A stretch of 64,000 bases of DNA from Heterohyrax brucei. Taxonomy: Eukaryota; Chordata; Mammalia; Hyracoidea; Procaviidae. Positions within the stretch are counted from its first letter, which is position 1; the number at the start of each line of letters is the position of its first letter. Positions 1-10,481 of this stretch are shown here, piece after piece. The notes under the pieces are model-generated. The model was given only the letters and a program-made list of their open reading frames with translations, was not told the DNA's origin and made no database searches. Where the stretch lies: assembly GCA_028571685.1 (NCBI GenBank), contig CM053152.1, positions 17,926,001-17,990,000 of the forward strand, given 5' to 3'. The position numbers and the translations under genes were made by a program.

Positions 1-199
1 TCTGGTGACAAGACATTAGAACAAAACAACAGTAACCAAACTATATATACAACCATTCTATATGGACATTTCAAAACAAGAAGCTGGAATATAGTCGGTA
101 AATAACATAAACAAATACAATTTACTTATGGCTCAGAGACAACAGTAAATTTCCAATCACTTAAAAAAAACCAGATCATGATTTCTTCAGAATGACCCC

Positions 200-1045
200 A
201 AACCAATCAAATCTCCCAGAGGAAGAGAACCTGTTGGAAACATAAGAGGTAGATACAAAAGATAATATTTAGAACTATTCAAAAGATGAGGCAAAATGCA
301 GCATAGAATAATGACAAATTGAATGAGCTGCAAGAAAGCATTAAGCAGCAAGAATTGAAGATTCAGAAAACTAGTAATAAAATGACAGAATTAGACGACA
401 TGATAATAAAAGCAGCATAAGGCAATGGAAGGCTGAATTAGTGAGATGCAAGATAAAGAATGTGACATCAACATATTTGAGGAAAAATTCAGATAAAAGA
501 GTTTAAAAAAAAAATTATGTGGGACTCTATGAAGAGGAATAATCTGCAAGGGACTGGAGCACCAGAACAAGGGGGAGATAACGTGAGAGAGAATTGACAA
601 AAATTTGCTGACAGAAAACTTCCTTGATATCACCAAAGATAAGAAGGTATCTATCCAGGATGCTCAATGGACCCCACACAGGGCAGATCCCTAAAGAAAG
701 ACATCAAGGAGTATTATAACCAAACTTGTCAAAATTAAAAATAAGGAGACACTTTTAAAAGCGGTTAGGGATAAACGAAAAATGACCTGCGAAGGCGAAT
801 CAAGACGACTAAATTCAGAATACTTAGAAGAGATCATGCAGACAAGAAGGCAACAGGATGACATACACAAAGCCCTGAAGGAAAATAATTGCCAGCCAAG
901 AATTACATATTCTACAAAATAGTCTGTCAAATATAGCAGTGAAATTAGGACATTTCCAGATAAACAGAAATTTAGGGAATTTGCAAAAAACAAACCAAAA
1001 ATTACAAGAAATACTAAAAGGAGTATTTTGGTTAGAAAATCAGTA
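200..1045 (+). pseudogene. L1-a ORF1 remnant (ORF1p RNA-binding protein)
   Basis: ORF1p is the trimeric coiled-coil RNA chaperone of the L1 particle. The coiled-coil part is visible as NDKLNELQESIKQQELKIQ and TSNKMTELDDM (about 320-405). The RRM-like start reads MWDSMKRNNLQGTGAPEQ (about 520-575), and the C-terminal segment near 880-1,040 resembles the 'NYIF...TEI...' end of L1 ORF1p. The frame is broken many times by stops and frameshifts. The 5' limit is approximate because no start codon can be trusted. Confidence 0.75.
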
Positions 1046-1471
1046 ACACTAAATAACAGCCTAACATGAAAAAGCAGAAGTGAACAACTGGATATCAACC
1101 GAAATAGGGGAATCACAAAAATAATCATAGTGAAAAAATTGAAAATATGGAAACAGGTGTCATTATGCAAACATTATAACAAAAGAGAAGGACTCGAAAA
1201 AATGTGGTCATAAGTTTTTCATATGGAGAGGAAGTAAAGGTGATATAAAAAAATTAAAGACTGGTTTAAATTAGAAGGGGTAAATATTTAGATGACCACA
1301 AAAAACTATCACTCCTATGCATCAAAATAAAAAAAGAAGAGAAACACAAAATTTCAGCAATTACAAAACAACCAATATTGAAAAAGATGAAAAGAAAACA
1401 CAGAAAGAAGATTCAGCACAGAAAATTAAATGGAGCAAAGGAATTGTCTACAACGCACACAAAAAGACATC

Positions 1472-3505
1472 AAAATGAGAGCACTAAGCTCATACCTATA
1501 AATAATCATGCTAAATAGAAAATGGGTTAAATTTGCCAATAAGAAGAGTGGCAGACTGCATAACAAAACACATGACACATCCATATGCTGTCTATAGGAG
1601 GCACACCTTAGCTTCAAAGACGCGAACAAACTAAAACTCAAAGGGTGGGAAAAAATATATATCAAGTTAACAATATTCAAAAAAGAGTAGGAGTAACAAT
1701 GTTCATCTCTGATAAAATAAACTTTAAAGTACAATCCATTACACTGAATAAAGAAGGACATTAAATAATCATTAAAGGATCAATATTCCAGGAGTACATA
1801 ACCATATTAAATATCTACTCATCCAATGATAGAGCGCCACACTACATGAAACAAACACTAACTTCATTGAAAAGAGAAACAGACAGCTCCACAACAATAG
1901 TAGAAGACTTCAACACACCACTCTCATTGAAGGACAGAACATCTAGAAAAAAATTCAGTAAAGACATGGAAGATAAAAATGCCAAAATCAAACAACTTGA
2001 CAGCAGTCAAGTATACTTTCTTTTCCAGTGCACACAGAATATTCTCTAGAACTGACTGCATGTTAGACCACAAAGCAATCCTTAACAAAATTTAAAGTAT
2101 TCAGTTATTACAAAGCATCTGTCTAGACCATAAAGCCAGAAAAGTAGAAATGAAAGAAAAGAAAATCAAACACATGGAAACTGTTTCAGTCAGCTAGTGA
2201 TGCTCTAAAGAAATAGCAGAGTGGATGGCTTTAACAAATGAAGGTTTATTCTTACACAGTCCAGTAGGCTGCATGTCCAAATTCAGCATGTCCACTTCAG
2301 GCTTTTTCTTTGTTGTTGGCTTTGGAGTAAAGTCCTCATGTTGCATTAGTTCTTGTTCAGGGAGCATCTTGGTGCAGGAACCTCAGGTCTTAGGGACAAG
2401 CTCTTCCCCTGGTGCTGCCTTTTTGATGGTGTGAGGTTCCCAAATCTCTGCTTGCTTTCCTTTCCTTTTATCTCTTGTACAATGAAAGGATAAAGGGTGG
2501 CGCAAGCCATGCTCCAGGGAAACTCCCTTTACAGTGGAGCAGGGGATTTACAGCTCCACCCTAATCCTTTAACATATAGTATAGGAAAATCTCAAAATGG
2601 AGGACAGTCACAAAATACTGGGAATCAGGTCCCAGCCACATGGCTACACATATTTGGAGGGACACACTGTTCAATTCGCTGAAATAAATGGGTTATAGAA
2701 GAAAGCAAGGATGGAATAAAGAAATTTATAGTGTCAAATGAGAATAGAGAAGACAATCTACCAGAATCTACGGGACACAGCAAAAGCAATGCTCAGAGAT
2801 CAGTTTGTCTCAGTAAATGCACAAATATGAAAAGAAGGGCTCAAATCAAAGAATTGGCCCTAAAACTTGAACAATTAGAAAAAGAGCGGTAAAAGAATCC
2901 CTTGAGCACTAGAAGAAAGCAAGTAATACACATTAGAGCAGAACTAAGTGAACTGGAGAATAGAAGAATGACTGAAAGAGTTAAGAAGACCAAAAGCTGT
3001 TTTTTTTTTTTTTTTTAAGACCAACAAGTTGATAAACCATTGGCCAAAGGGACAAAAGAAAACCAGAGAAGGATACAAATTACTCAAATAAGAAACAACA
3101 TGGGCCATATTACAGCAGACTCAACTGAAATTAAGAGACTCATAACAGAATACTATGAAAATTGTACTGTAATAAATTTGAAAACCTAGAGGAAACAGGC
3201 AATTTCTAGAAATACATTACCTACTAAAACTAGCACTAATAGAAGTAAAATAACTAAATAAACCCATCACAAAAGAAGAGATTGAAAAGGTAATTTAAAA
3301 ACTTTCAGCTAAAAAAGTCCTGGCCAAGACAGCTTCACTGGAGAATTCTAGAAAACTTTTAGATAAGAGTTAACAGCACTGTTATTAAAAGTGTTCCAGA
3401 GCATACAGAAGGATGGAATACTCTCAAAATCACTCTGTGAATCCGACATAACAAAACCAGGTAAGGATAGCACAAAAAAAAGAAAATTACAGACCACTAT
3501 GTCCC
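1472..3505 (+). pseudogene. L1-a ORF2 remnant (endonuclease, linker and start of RT)
   Basis: ORF2p nicks target DNA (APE-type endonuclease) and copies L1 RNA into the nick. The start resembles the family opening MxALSSYLSII (ATG at 1,472). The endonuclease continues to about 2,180, the linker resumes after the LTR at about 2,690, and the RT N-terminal part (STEIKRLITEYYE near 3,120-3,155) runs to about 3,505. The catalytic RT core, the cysteine-rich end and the 3'UTR are absent. There are many stops and frameshifts. The piece is a fossil with no product expected. Confidence 0.8.
2184..2682 (-). mobile_element. Solo LTR, ERVL-MaLR-like, inside L1-a
   Basis: This is a near match to the LTR at 34,875-35,398. 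The shared landmarks in plus-strand order are 'gtcagctagtg.tgctct', 'agagtggatggctttaaca', 'ttacacagtccagtag' and 'tttccttttatctcttg'. The end resembles the MLT1-type ends of the MaLR group, read on the minus strand. It lies between two parts of L1-a ORF2, so it is younger than L1-a. No internal virus-like region is seen. It is a fossil LTR, decayed. Confidence 0.65.
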
Positions 3506-3511
3506 ACGACA

Positions 3512-3703
3512 TAAGGTAAGGTGGATAATAGCATCAGGTAAAGAAGGGTAAGACCATCACGCTCGGAGGGTAGTAACATCAGGCAAGAAGGATAACAGCA
3601 CAAGATAAGGCAGATAACAGCATCAGGTAAAGCAAGTAACAGCATTAGGTAAGGAGGATAATAGCGTCAGGTAAGCAGGGTAGCACCATCAGGTAAAGAG
3701 GGA
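3512..3703 (+). repeat. 22-bp tandem array at the 5' side of the RTE element
   Basis: About 8-9 head-to-tail copies of a 22-bp unit whose core is 'gataacagcatcaggtaa', for example at 3,611-3,632 and 3,655-3,676. Most units keep the period; one near 3,545-3,575 is longer. The array directly follows the broken end of L1-a and precedes the RTE 5' region, so it probably belongs to the RTE. Tandem 5' units are known in some LINEs as promoter repeats; a promoter role here is inference. Confidence 0.8.
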
Positions 3704-4103
3704 GTGAGCAGCCCCCACTTGTATGTCGGTGGAGGCTTGTTTGTTACCATGAAGCGGGAAGCTATGCTACTGATATTTAGGTACTAGAAGGCTCACCCAT
3801 TGTAGACGAGTTTCAGCTGAGCCTCCAAACTAAGACAGACTAGGATGATGGACTTGGCACTCTACTTCTGAAAGGAATTAGCCAGGGAAAATCTTATGAA
3901 CAGCAGCCGACCATTGCCAGATATGATGCTGGAAAGTGAGCCCCTCAGGATGGAAGGCACTTGGAAGACAACCAAGGAAGAGCTGCCTTCCCAAAGTAAA
4001 GTCATTCTTAATGATGTGGTGGAGTAAGGCCTTCCTGATCTTCGTTTGCTGATGTGGCATGACTCAAAATGAGAAGAAACAGCTGCGAATATCCACTAAT
4101 AAT

Positions 4104-6702
4104 CAGGACGTGGAATGCATGAAGTATCAATCTAGGAAAACGAAACTGTTCAAAATGAAATGGAACGCATAAACATGGACATCCTAGGCGTTAATGAACT
4201 GAAATGGACCAACATGGGCCATTTTGAATCCAACAGTCATATAGTCTTCTACGCTGAGAATGAAAACTTGAAGAGGAATGGTGTCTCATTCATCATCAAA
4301 AAGAACATTTCAAGATCTGTCCTGAAGTACAATACTGTCAGTGATAGTATAATACCCATATGCCTACAAGGAAGACTGGTTAATATGACTATTCAAATTT
4401 ATGCACCAACCACTAAGGCCAAAGATGAAGAGGCTGAAGATTTTTACCAGCTTCTGCAGTCTGAAATTGACTGAACAAGCAATCAGGATGGATTGATAAT
4501 TACTGGTGATCAGAATGCAGAAGTTGGAAACAAAGAAGAAGGGTTGGTAGTTGGAAAATATGGCCTTGGTGACAGAAATAATGCTGGAGATCACATGATA
4601 AAATTTTGCAAGACTAATGACTTCTTCATGGCAAACACCTTTTTTAACCAACACAAATAGCAACTGTACACATGGTCCTCACCAGATGGAATACACAGGA
4701 ACCAAATTGACTACATCTGTGGAAAAAGATGACGGAAAACCTCCGTATCAGCAGTCAAAACAATATCAGCTGCTGTCTGTGGCACAGATCATCAATTGCT
4801 CCTATGCAAATTCAAATTGAAAGAAATTAGAACAAGCCCATGAGAGCCAAGGTATGGTGTTGAGTATATACCCCCCTGAGTTTAAAGACCGACCCAAGAA
4901 CAGATTTGATGTGTTGACCACTAATGACCAAAGACCAGACAAATTGTGGAATGACATCAAAGACATCATCCATGAGGAGAGCAAGAGGTCATTAAAAAGA
5001 CAGGAAAGAAAAAAAAGACCAAGTTGGATGTTAGAAGAGACTCTGAAACTTGCTCTTGAATGTCGAGCAACTAAAGCAAAAGGAAGGAATGGTAAAGGAA
5101 AAGACCTAAACAGAGATTTCAGAGAGCAGCTTGAGAAGACAAAAAAAAGTATTGTAATGACATGTGCAAAGAGCTGGAAATGGAAGACCAGAAGGGAAGA
5201 ATATGGTCTGCATTTCTTAAACTGAAAGAACTGAAGAAAAAATTCAAGCCTCAAGTTGAAATAGTGAAGGATTCTACAGGGAAACTGTTAAATGACTCAG
5301 AGCATCAAAACAAGATGGGAGGAATACACAGAGTCATTATACCAGAGAGAACTAGTGGATGTTCAGCTGTTTGATGAGATAGTGTATGATCAGGAACAAA
5401 CGGTACTGAAGGAAGAAGTTGAAGCTGCATTGAAGGCAATGGCAAAAACAAGGCTCCAGGAATTGATGGAGTATCAGTTGAGATATTTCAACAAACAGAT
5501 ACAGTGCTGGTAGTGCTTACTCGTGTATGCTAAGGAATTTGGAGGACAGCTACCTGGCCAACTGACTGGAAGAGATCCATATTTACGCCCATTCCAAACA
5601 AAGATGGTCCAACTGAATGTGGAAATTACCAAACAATATTGTTGATATCACACACAAAATTCTGCTCAAGATCATTCAAAAGTGACTATAACAGTATATT
5701 GACAAGGAACTGCTAGAAATTCAAGCTGGGGTCAGAAGAGGACGTGGAACCAGGGATATCATCTCTGATGTCAGATGGATCTTGGCTGAAGGCAAAGAAT
5801 ATCAGAAAGATGTTTACTTGTGCTTCATTGACGTGTGAAAGCATTCAACTGTGAGGATCATACGAAATTATGGCTAATGTTGCAGAGAACGGGAATTCCA
5901 GAACACCTAATTGTGCTCTTAAGGAATCTGTATATGGTTCAAAAGGCAGTCATGCAAACAGAACAAGGGGACACTGCATGGTTTAAAGTCAGGAAAGACA
6001 TGCGTCAGGATTGTATCCTTTCAGCATACCTTTTTAATCTGTATGCCGAGCAAATAATCCGAGAAGCTGAGTTATACGAAGAAGAATGAGGCATCAGGCT
6101 TGGAGGAAGACTCATTAACAACTTGCATTATGTGGACAACACCGCCTTACTTGTTGGAAATGAAGATGATTTGCGACACCTACTGATGAAGATTGAAGAC
6201 CACAGCCTTCAGTGTCGATTGCACCTCAACATCGGAAAAACAAAAATCCTCATAACTGGATCAGTAAGCAACATTGTCATAAATGGAGAAAGGATTAAGG
6301 TTGTCAAGGATTTCATTTCACTTAGATCCAAAGTCCAGGCCCATAGAAGCAGCAGTCAAGAAATCAAAAGATGCATTGCATTGGGAAAATCTGCTGCAAA
6401 GGACCTCTTCAAAGTATTCAAAAGTAACGATGTCACCTTCAAGGCTAAAATGTGCCTGACCCAAGCCATGGTATTTTCTATCACATCCTATGTGTTCAAA
6501 AGCTGGACCATGAACAAAGAAGACAGAAGAAGAATCCATGCCTTTGAATTGTGGTGCTGGAGAAGAATGTTGAATGTACCATGGACTGCCAAAAGGACCA
6601 ATAGATCTGTTCTGGAAGAAGTACAACCAGAGGGCTCCTTGGAAACAAAGATGAAAAGACGGCATCTTACATACTTTGGACATGTCAGGAAAGATCAATC
6701 TC
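4104..6702 (+). pseudogene. RTE endonuclease/reverse transcriptase, decayed
   Basis: The element's single replication enzyme makes the nick and primes reverse transcription on it. The endonuclease opens with IRTWNA (4,104) and continues MERINMDILGVNELKW (4,160), with the catalytic Glu in NELKW. Further motifs are GDQNAEVG (about 4,509, family GD.NA.VG), HRNQIDYI (about 4,697) and the late DH of CGTDHQLL (about 4,783). The RT part shows NYQTILLIS (about 5,625), RQDCILSAYLFNLYAE (6,005-6,052; family RQGCILSP) and YVDN in place of YADD (about 6,128). The longest open stretch is 6,123-6,809 (228 codons), whose last ~35 codons read into L1-b. At least eight stops or frameshifts interrupt the frame. 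The Cys/Trp-rich C-terminal part is only partly present. Confidence 0.85.
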
Positions 6703-9415
6703 AGGGCCTTTTTCAAGCTTTTCATAAAAGGATGGTGGCATTTCTGGGGTCTCCACTTTATTTCATTGGTCTATACGTTTCTTTTTGTACCAATACCAGG
6801 CTGTTTTGACTACTGTGGCAGTGTAATAGGTTCTAAAGTTGGGTAGAATGAGGCCTCCCACCATGTTCCGCTTCTTCAGCAGTGCTTTGTTTATTGTTTT
6901 TTTTTCCCTTTCCAAACAAAGTTGATGATTTGTCTCTCCATCTCATTAAAAAATGACACTGGAATTTGTTTTGGGACTTCATTGTACATGTGGATCACTT
7001 TGGATAAAATAGTCATTTTCACAATGTTAAGTCTTTCCATCCATGAGCAGGGTAGGTTTCTCCATTTATGTAAGTCTCTCTTTGTTTCTTGCAGTAAATC
7101 TTGTTCTCTCTGTATGGGTCTCTTATTTCTCTAGTTAGATTTATTCTTAGGTATCTTATCTTCTCGGGGGCTGTAGTAAGAGGTACTAATTTGGTGATTT
7201 CTTCTTTGATTATCTCTGTTGGTGTAAACAAATCCTACGAATTTAATTATGTTTCTCTTATATCCTGATGCTCTGCTGAACTCTTCTATTAGTTCATGTA
7301 GTCTACTTATGGATTCTTTAGGATCCTCTGCATATACAATCTATCATCTGCAGATAGGGAGAGTTTTACTTCTTCTTTGCCAGTGTGGATGCCCTTTATT
7401 TCTTTGTCTTAACTGATTGTTCTGGCCAGAACTTCTACTACAATGTTGAATAGAAGTAGTGAGAGTGGTCATCCTGTTCTAGTTCCAATTCTCAATGGGA
7501 ATTCTTTCAGTCTCTCACCACTTGAGATGATGTAGGTGGTTGGCTTTGTGTAGATATCACTTATTTCATTCAGAAACTTGCCTTCTATCCCTATTTTGGT
7601 GACAGTTTTTAGCATGAGTGGGTGTTGGACTTTATCAAATGCCTTTTCTGCATCAATTGACAAAATCAGGTGATTCTTATCTTTTGTGTTGTCTATGTGA
7701 TCGATCAGATTATTGTTTTTCTGATGGTGAACCAAACTTGCATCCCTGTTATGAATCCAACTTGGTCAGGATGAATTATTTTTTTTGGTATATTGTTGAA
7801 TTCTATTGGCGTGGATTTTGTTGAAGATTTTTGCATCTAGGTTCATGAGTGATATTGGTCTGTAATTTTCTTTTTTTGTAGGATCTTTCCCTGGCTTTGA
7901 TATCAAGGTTATGCTGGCTTCATAGAATGAATTTGGGAATATTGTATCCCTTTCTATGCTGTGAAACAGTCTCAACAGTATTGGAATTAACTCTTTTCAA
8001 AAATTTTGGTGGAATTCTCCAGCCTTCTGGGCCAGGACTGTTTTTGGTTGGTAGTTTTTTGATGACTTTTTCAATCTCTTCCTTCGGGCTAGGTTTATTA
8101 AGTTTTTCTACTTCTCTTTGTGGTAATTTTGGTAGGTGATGTGAATCTAGAAATTTGTACATTTCCTCTAGGTTTTCAAATTTTTTAGAGTACAATCTTT
8201 TGTAGCATTCTCTTACGATTCTTTTGATTTCAGTTGGGTCTGTTGTAACATCTCCCATCTCATTTCTTATTTGGGTTATTTGTTTCCTCTGCTGGTTTTC
8301 TTTTGTAAGTTTAGCCAATGGTTCATCAATTTTGTTGATCTTTTCAAAAAACCAGCTTTTGGTTTTGTTAATTTTTTCAATTGTTTGTTCTCTAATTTAT
8401 TCAGTTCTGCTCTAATCTTTATTATCTGTTTTCTTCTGGTGCCTGAGGGGTTTGTCTGTTGCTCTCTTTCTACTTGTTCAAGCTGTAGGGTTAATTCTTT
8501 GGTTTGGGTCCTTTCTTACTTCCTGATGTGTTAATTTATAGAGATAAATTGACCTCTGAGCACTGCTTTGGCTGTGGCTCATAGGTTTTTGTAGGATGTG
8601 TTTTCATTCTCATTTGATTCTGTAAATTTCTGTATTTTGTCCTTGATTTCTTCTATAACCCAAGGCTTTCAGAGCAAGATGTTGTTCAGTTTCCAAGAGT
8701 TTCAATTTCTTTCTATGTTCTTTCTGTTATTGATTTTGACTTTTATGGTTTTATAGTCCAAGATGTAGTAATTCAACTGTTTGGATTTTGTTGAGATTTG
8801 CTTTATGTCCCAACACATTATCTATACTAGAAAATGTTCCATGTACACTGAAGAAGAGGGTGTACTTATTTGTTCATGGATAAAAAGTTCTGTATATTTC
8901 AATGAGTTCTAGTTGGTTAATTGTCTCAATAAGATCTGTGTCTTTACTGATCTGTTTTCTGGATGATCTGTCTATTACTGAAAGTTGAGTGTTGAAGTCT
9001 TTAACTATTATTATGGAGTGATCTATCTTGTTTTTTAGTGTTTGATGTATTTAGATGATATGGTATTGGGTGCATAAGTATTTAATATTGTTGTGCTGCT
9101 TATGTATTGACCCTTTCAGCAATAAATGGAGACCATCCTTGTCCGTGACGGTGGATTTTACATTGAAATCTATTGTTACCTGAGATTAGTATTTCCACAC
9201 CTGTTCTTCCTTGCATATTGTTAGGTTGGTATCTATTATTTCATCCTTTAATTTTCAGTTTGTGTCTATCTTTAAGTCTAAGATGTGTTTCTTGTAAGCA
9301 ATGTATAGACAGATTGTGTGTTTTAAACCAAGATGTCATTGGCTCTTTATTGCAGCTTTCAGTCCGTTAACATTCAGTGTAATTATTGACAGGTATGTGT
9401 TTAGTGCTGTCATTT
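6703..9415 (-). pseudogene. L1-b ORF2 remnant
   Basis: Clear ORF2p pieces are the RT finger/palm segments [18 protein letters not shown] (about 7,830-7,890), [18 protein letters not shown] (about 7,615-7,670) and a late RT/thumb stretch FTPTEIIKEEITKLVPLT (about 7,180-7,230). The linker TQIRNEMGDVTTDPTEIK lies near 8,220-8,280. The endonuclease half (8,560-9,415) is more decayed, though the opening TYLSIITLNVNG is still readable near 9,365-9,400 in a shifted frame. The copy has many frameshifts and stops and lacks the C-terminus, so it is non-functional. Confidence 0.85.
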
Positions 9416-9564
9416 TGATGTATTTTTGTGTTGGTGGTTTCTATGTTGCTCTTGATACTCTGTTGTGGGGCATTTTTCTTTATAGGTTGACTTGTCATCT
9501 TTTTCAGTGTTGGTTTTGTGTTTGTTGAGACTCCTGTATTACATTTCTTGTTTTCATGTTGCAT
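9367..9564 (-). other. Open frame in the L1-b inter-ORF spacer
   Basis: A 65-codon open frame between ORF1 and ORF2 that runs a few codons into the ORF2 opening in another frame. Segments read NTGVSTNTKPTLKKMTSQPI and HQNDSTKHIPVNNYTE. A similar frame is open in L1-a (about 1,375-1,500) and L1-j (about 59,300-59,440), and is broken in L1-g and L1-h. It may only reflect shared nucleotide ancestry and an A-rich composition. No known protein was recognised. Confidence 0.35.
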
Positions 9565-10245
9565 TGTTATTGTGCCTTGTGGCTACCCCTACAATGACCC
9601 TTAATATTCTAAGTTTAAACTCAATTTTAACTTCTACGCATCTTATTAACTTCCTCCCCATCTGAAAGGACTATAACTACTGTAGTATATCTCTCTTTTT
9701 AATGTGATGGTATCTTAGTTTTCATGATATGATCACTGGTTCTCTTCTTTTAATATTATAGCTTTGATTAAGTTTTGTGCCTTCCCTAACTGAGTAGGTT
9801 TCTGGATGTTGTATCCTGCCTTGCCTCCTTAAATATACAGTTAATGGCTTTGTTTTTCTAAGCCAGAGCTTCTTTCAACATTTCTTGTAGTTTTGGTTTG
9901 GTTTTTACAAAGTCTCTAAGTTTCTTGTTATCTGTGAGTGTCTTAATTTCATCTTCATATTTGAAAGACAGTTTTGCAGGATATATAATTCTTGGTTGTA
10001 AGTTTTTCTCTTTCAAGGCTCTGAATGTGTCATTTCACTGCCTCCACGCCAACATCATTTCTCCTGAGAAGTCAGATGAGAGCCTACAGGGCTTCCCTCT
10101 GAATGTTAGCTTTGCTTTGAGTCTCATTGCCTTTAAAACTTTCTGCTTATGTTTCATTTTATTAAGCTTGATTATAATACGTCTTGGTGTCTTTCTTTTG
10201 GGGTCTAGTTTTTGTGGTGTTCAATACATGTCTTGGATAGGCACT

Positions 10246-10333
10246 CCTTGAATACTCTGGGGGTCAGTTCTACCCTGGCCCCTAGGGTCACCATGAGTTG
10301 GATCTGACTCGACAGCACTTAGCTGGCTGGCTT
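10246..10333 (+). mobile_element. Short AfroSINE tail inside L1-b ORF1
   Basis: An approximately 88-bp insert from 'gcactccttgaatactct' to a 'ggctggcttg' end, with the core 'gagttggatctgactcgaca'. L1 sequence lies on both sides (compare the uninterrupted ORF1 of L1-h near 38,975). It lacks the tRNA-like head (A and B boxes), so it is 5'-truncated. Its boundaries and sequence resemble the inserts at 34,604 and 46,230. Confidence 0.7.
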
Positions 10334-10481
10334 GATAATTTTTGGGAAGTTTTCTGTCAGCAACTCAAAAACAATACTCTCTGTTTTCAGCTATCCTACC
10401 ATGTTCAGGAACTCCAGTTAATTGTAGATTATTCCTTTTAATAGAGTGCCACATGTTTCTTAATGCTTCTTCATTTTTCTT

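Larger units (their letters stand above)
1..3505 (+). mobile_element. L1-a: old L1 LINE, plus strand, entering from the left edge
   Basis: This is the only plus-strand L1. Its decayed ORF1 lies at about 200-1,045 and its ORF2 runs from about 1,472. Recognisable ORF2 pieces include the endonuclease segment FNTPLSLKDRTSRKKFSKD near 1,920 and the linker/RT segment with KELALKLEQLEKER-like and ITQIRNNMGHITADSTEIKR text near 2,850-3,140. A MaLR-like LTR splits it at 2,184-2,682. It stops abruptly in the RT domain at about 3,505, where the RTE array begins, so the rest of ORF2 and the 3'UTR are missing. A T-run near 3,000-3,017 sits inside what should be the SWFFEKINK segment. Stops and frameshifts are dense, so it is among the oldest L1s here. 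Confidence 0.9.
3506..6702 (+). mobile_element. BovB-clade RTE LINE (RTE1-like), 3' end missing
   Basis: A 5' tandem array and an untranslated stretch (3,704-4,100) precede one long decayed coding region with an APE-type endonuclease and an RT (4,104-6,702). The protein matches the BovB layout closely: NELKW and IYAPTT in the endonuclease; YVDN, LRHLLMKIE and HLNIGKTKIL in the RT; and FELWCWRRMLNVPWTAKRT near the C-terminus. It breaks off after YFGHVRKDQS at about 6,702, where minus-strand L1-b begins. The usual C-terminal tail and the 3'UTR with 'actcgacggcacctaacaac'-type end are absent here, though that end appears separately at 42,208-42,364. Confidence 0.9.

Noticed and set aside
391-1170. 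Minus-strand ORFs of 81 and 159 codons with many hydrophobic residues, suggesting membrane proteins
   Set aside because: They are antisense to the decayed L1-a ORF1; the hydrophobic look comes from T-rich codons.
2184-2682. A full endogenous retrovirus in L1-a
   Set aside because: Only one LTR is present and L1 sequence continues on both sides; no internal region is seen.
3512-3703. CRISPR-like regular repeats
   Set aside because: The 22-bp units are directly joined with no spacers, and the DNA is mammalian.
6123-6809. The 228-codon frame as an intact RTE domain
   Set aside because: It covers only part of the RT and C-terminal region, carries YVDN in place of YADD, and its last codons are L1-b sequence.
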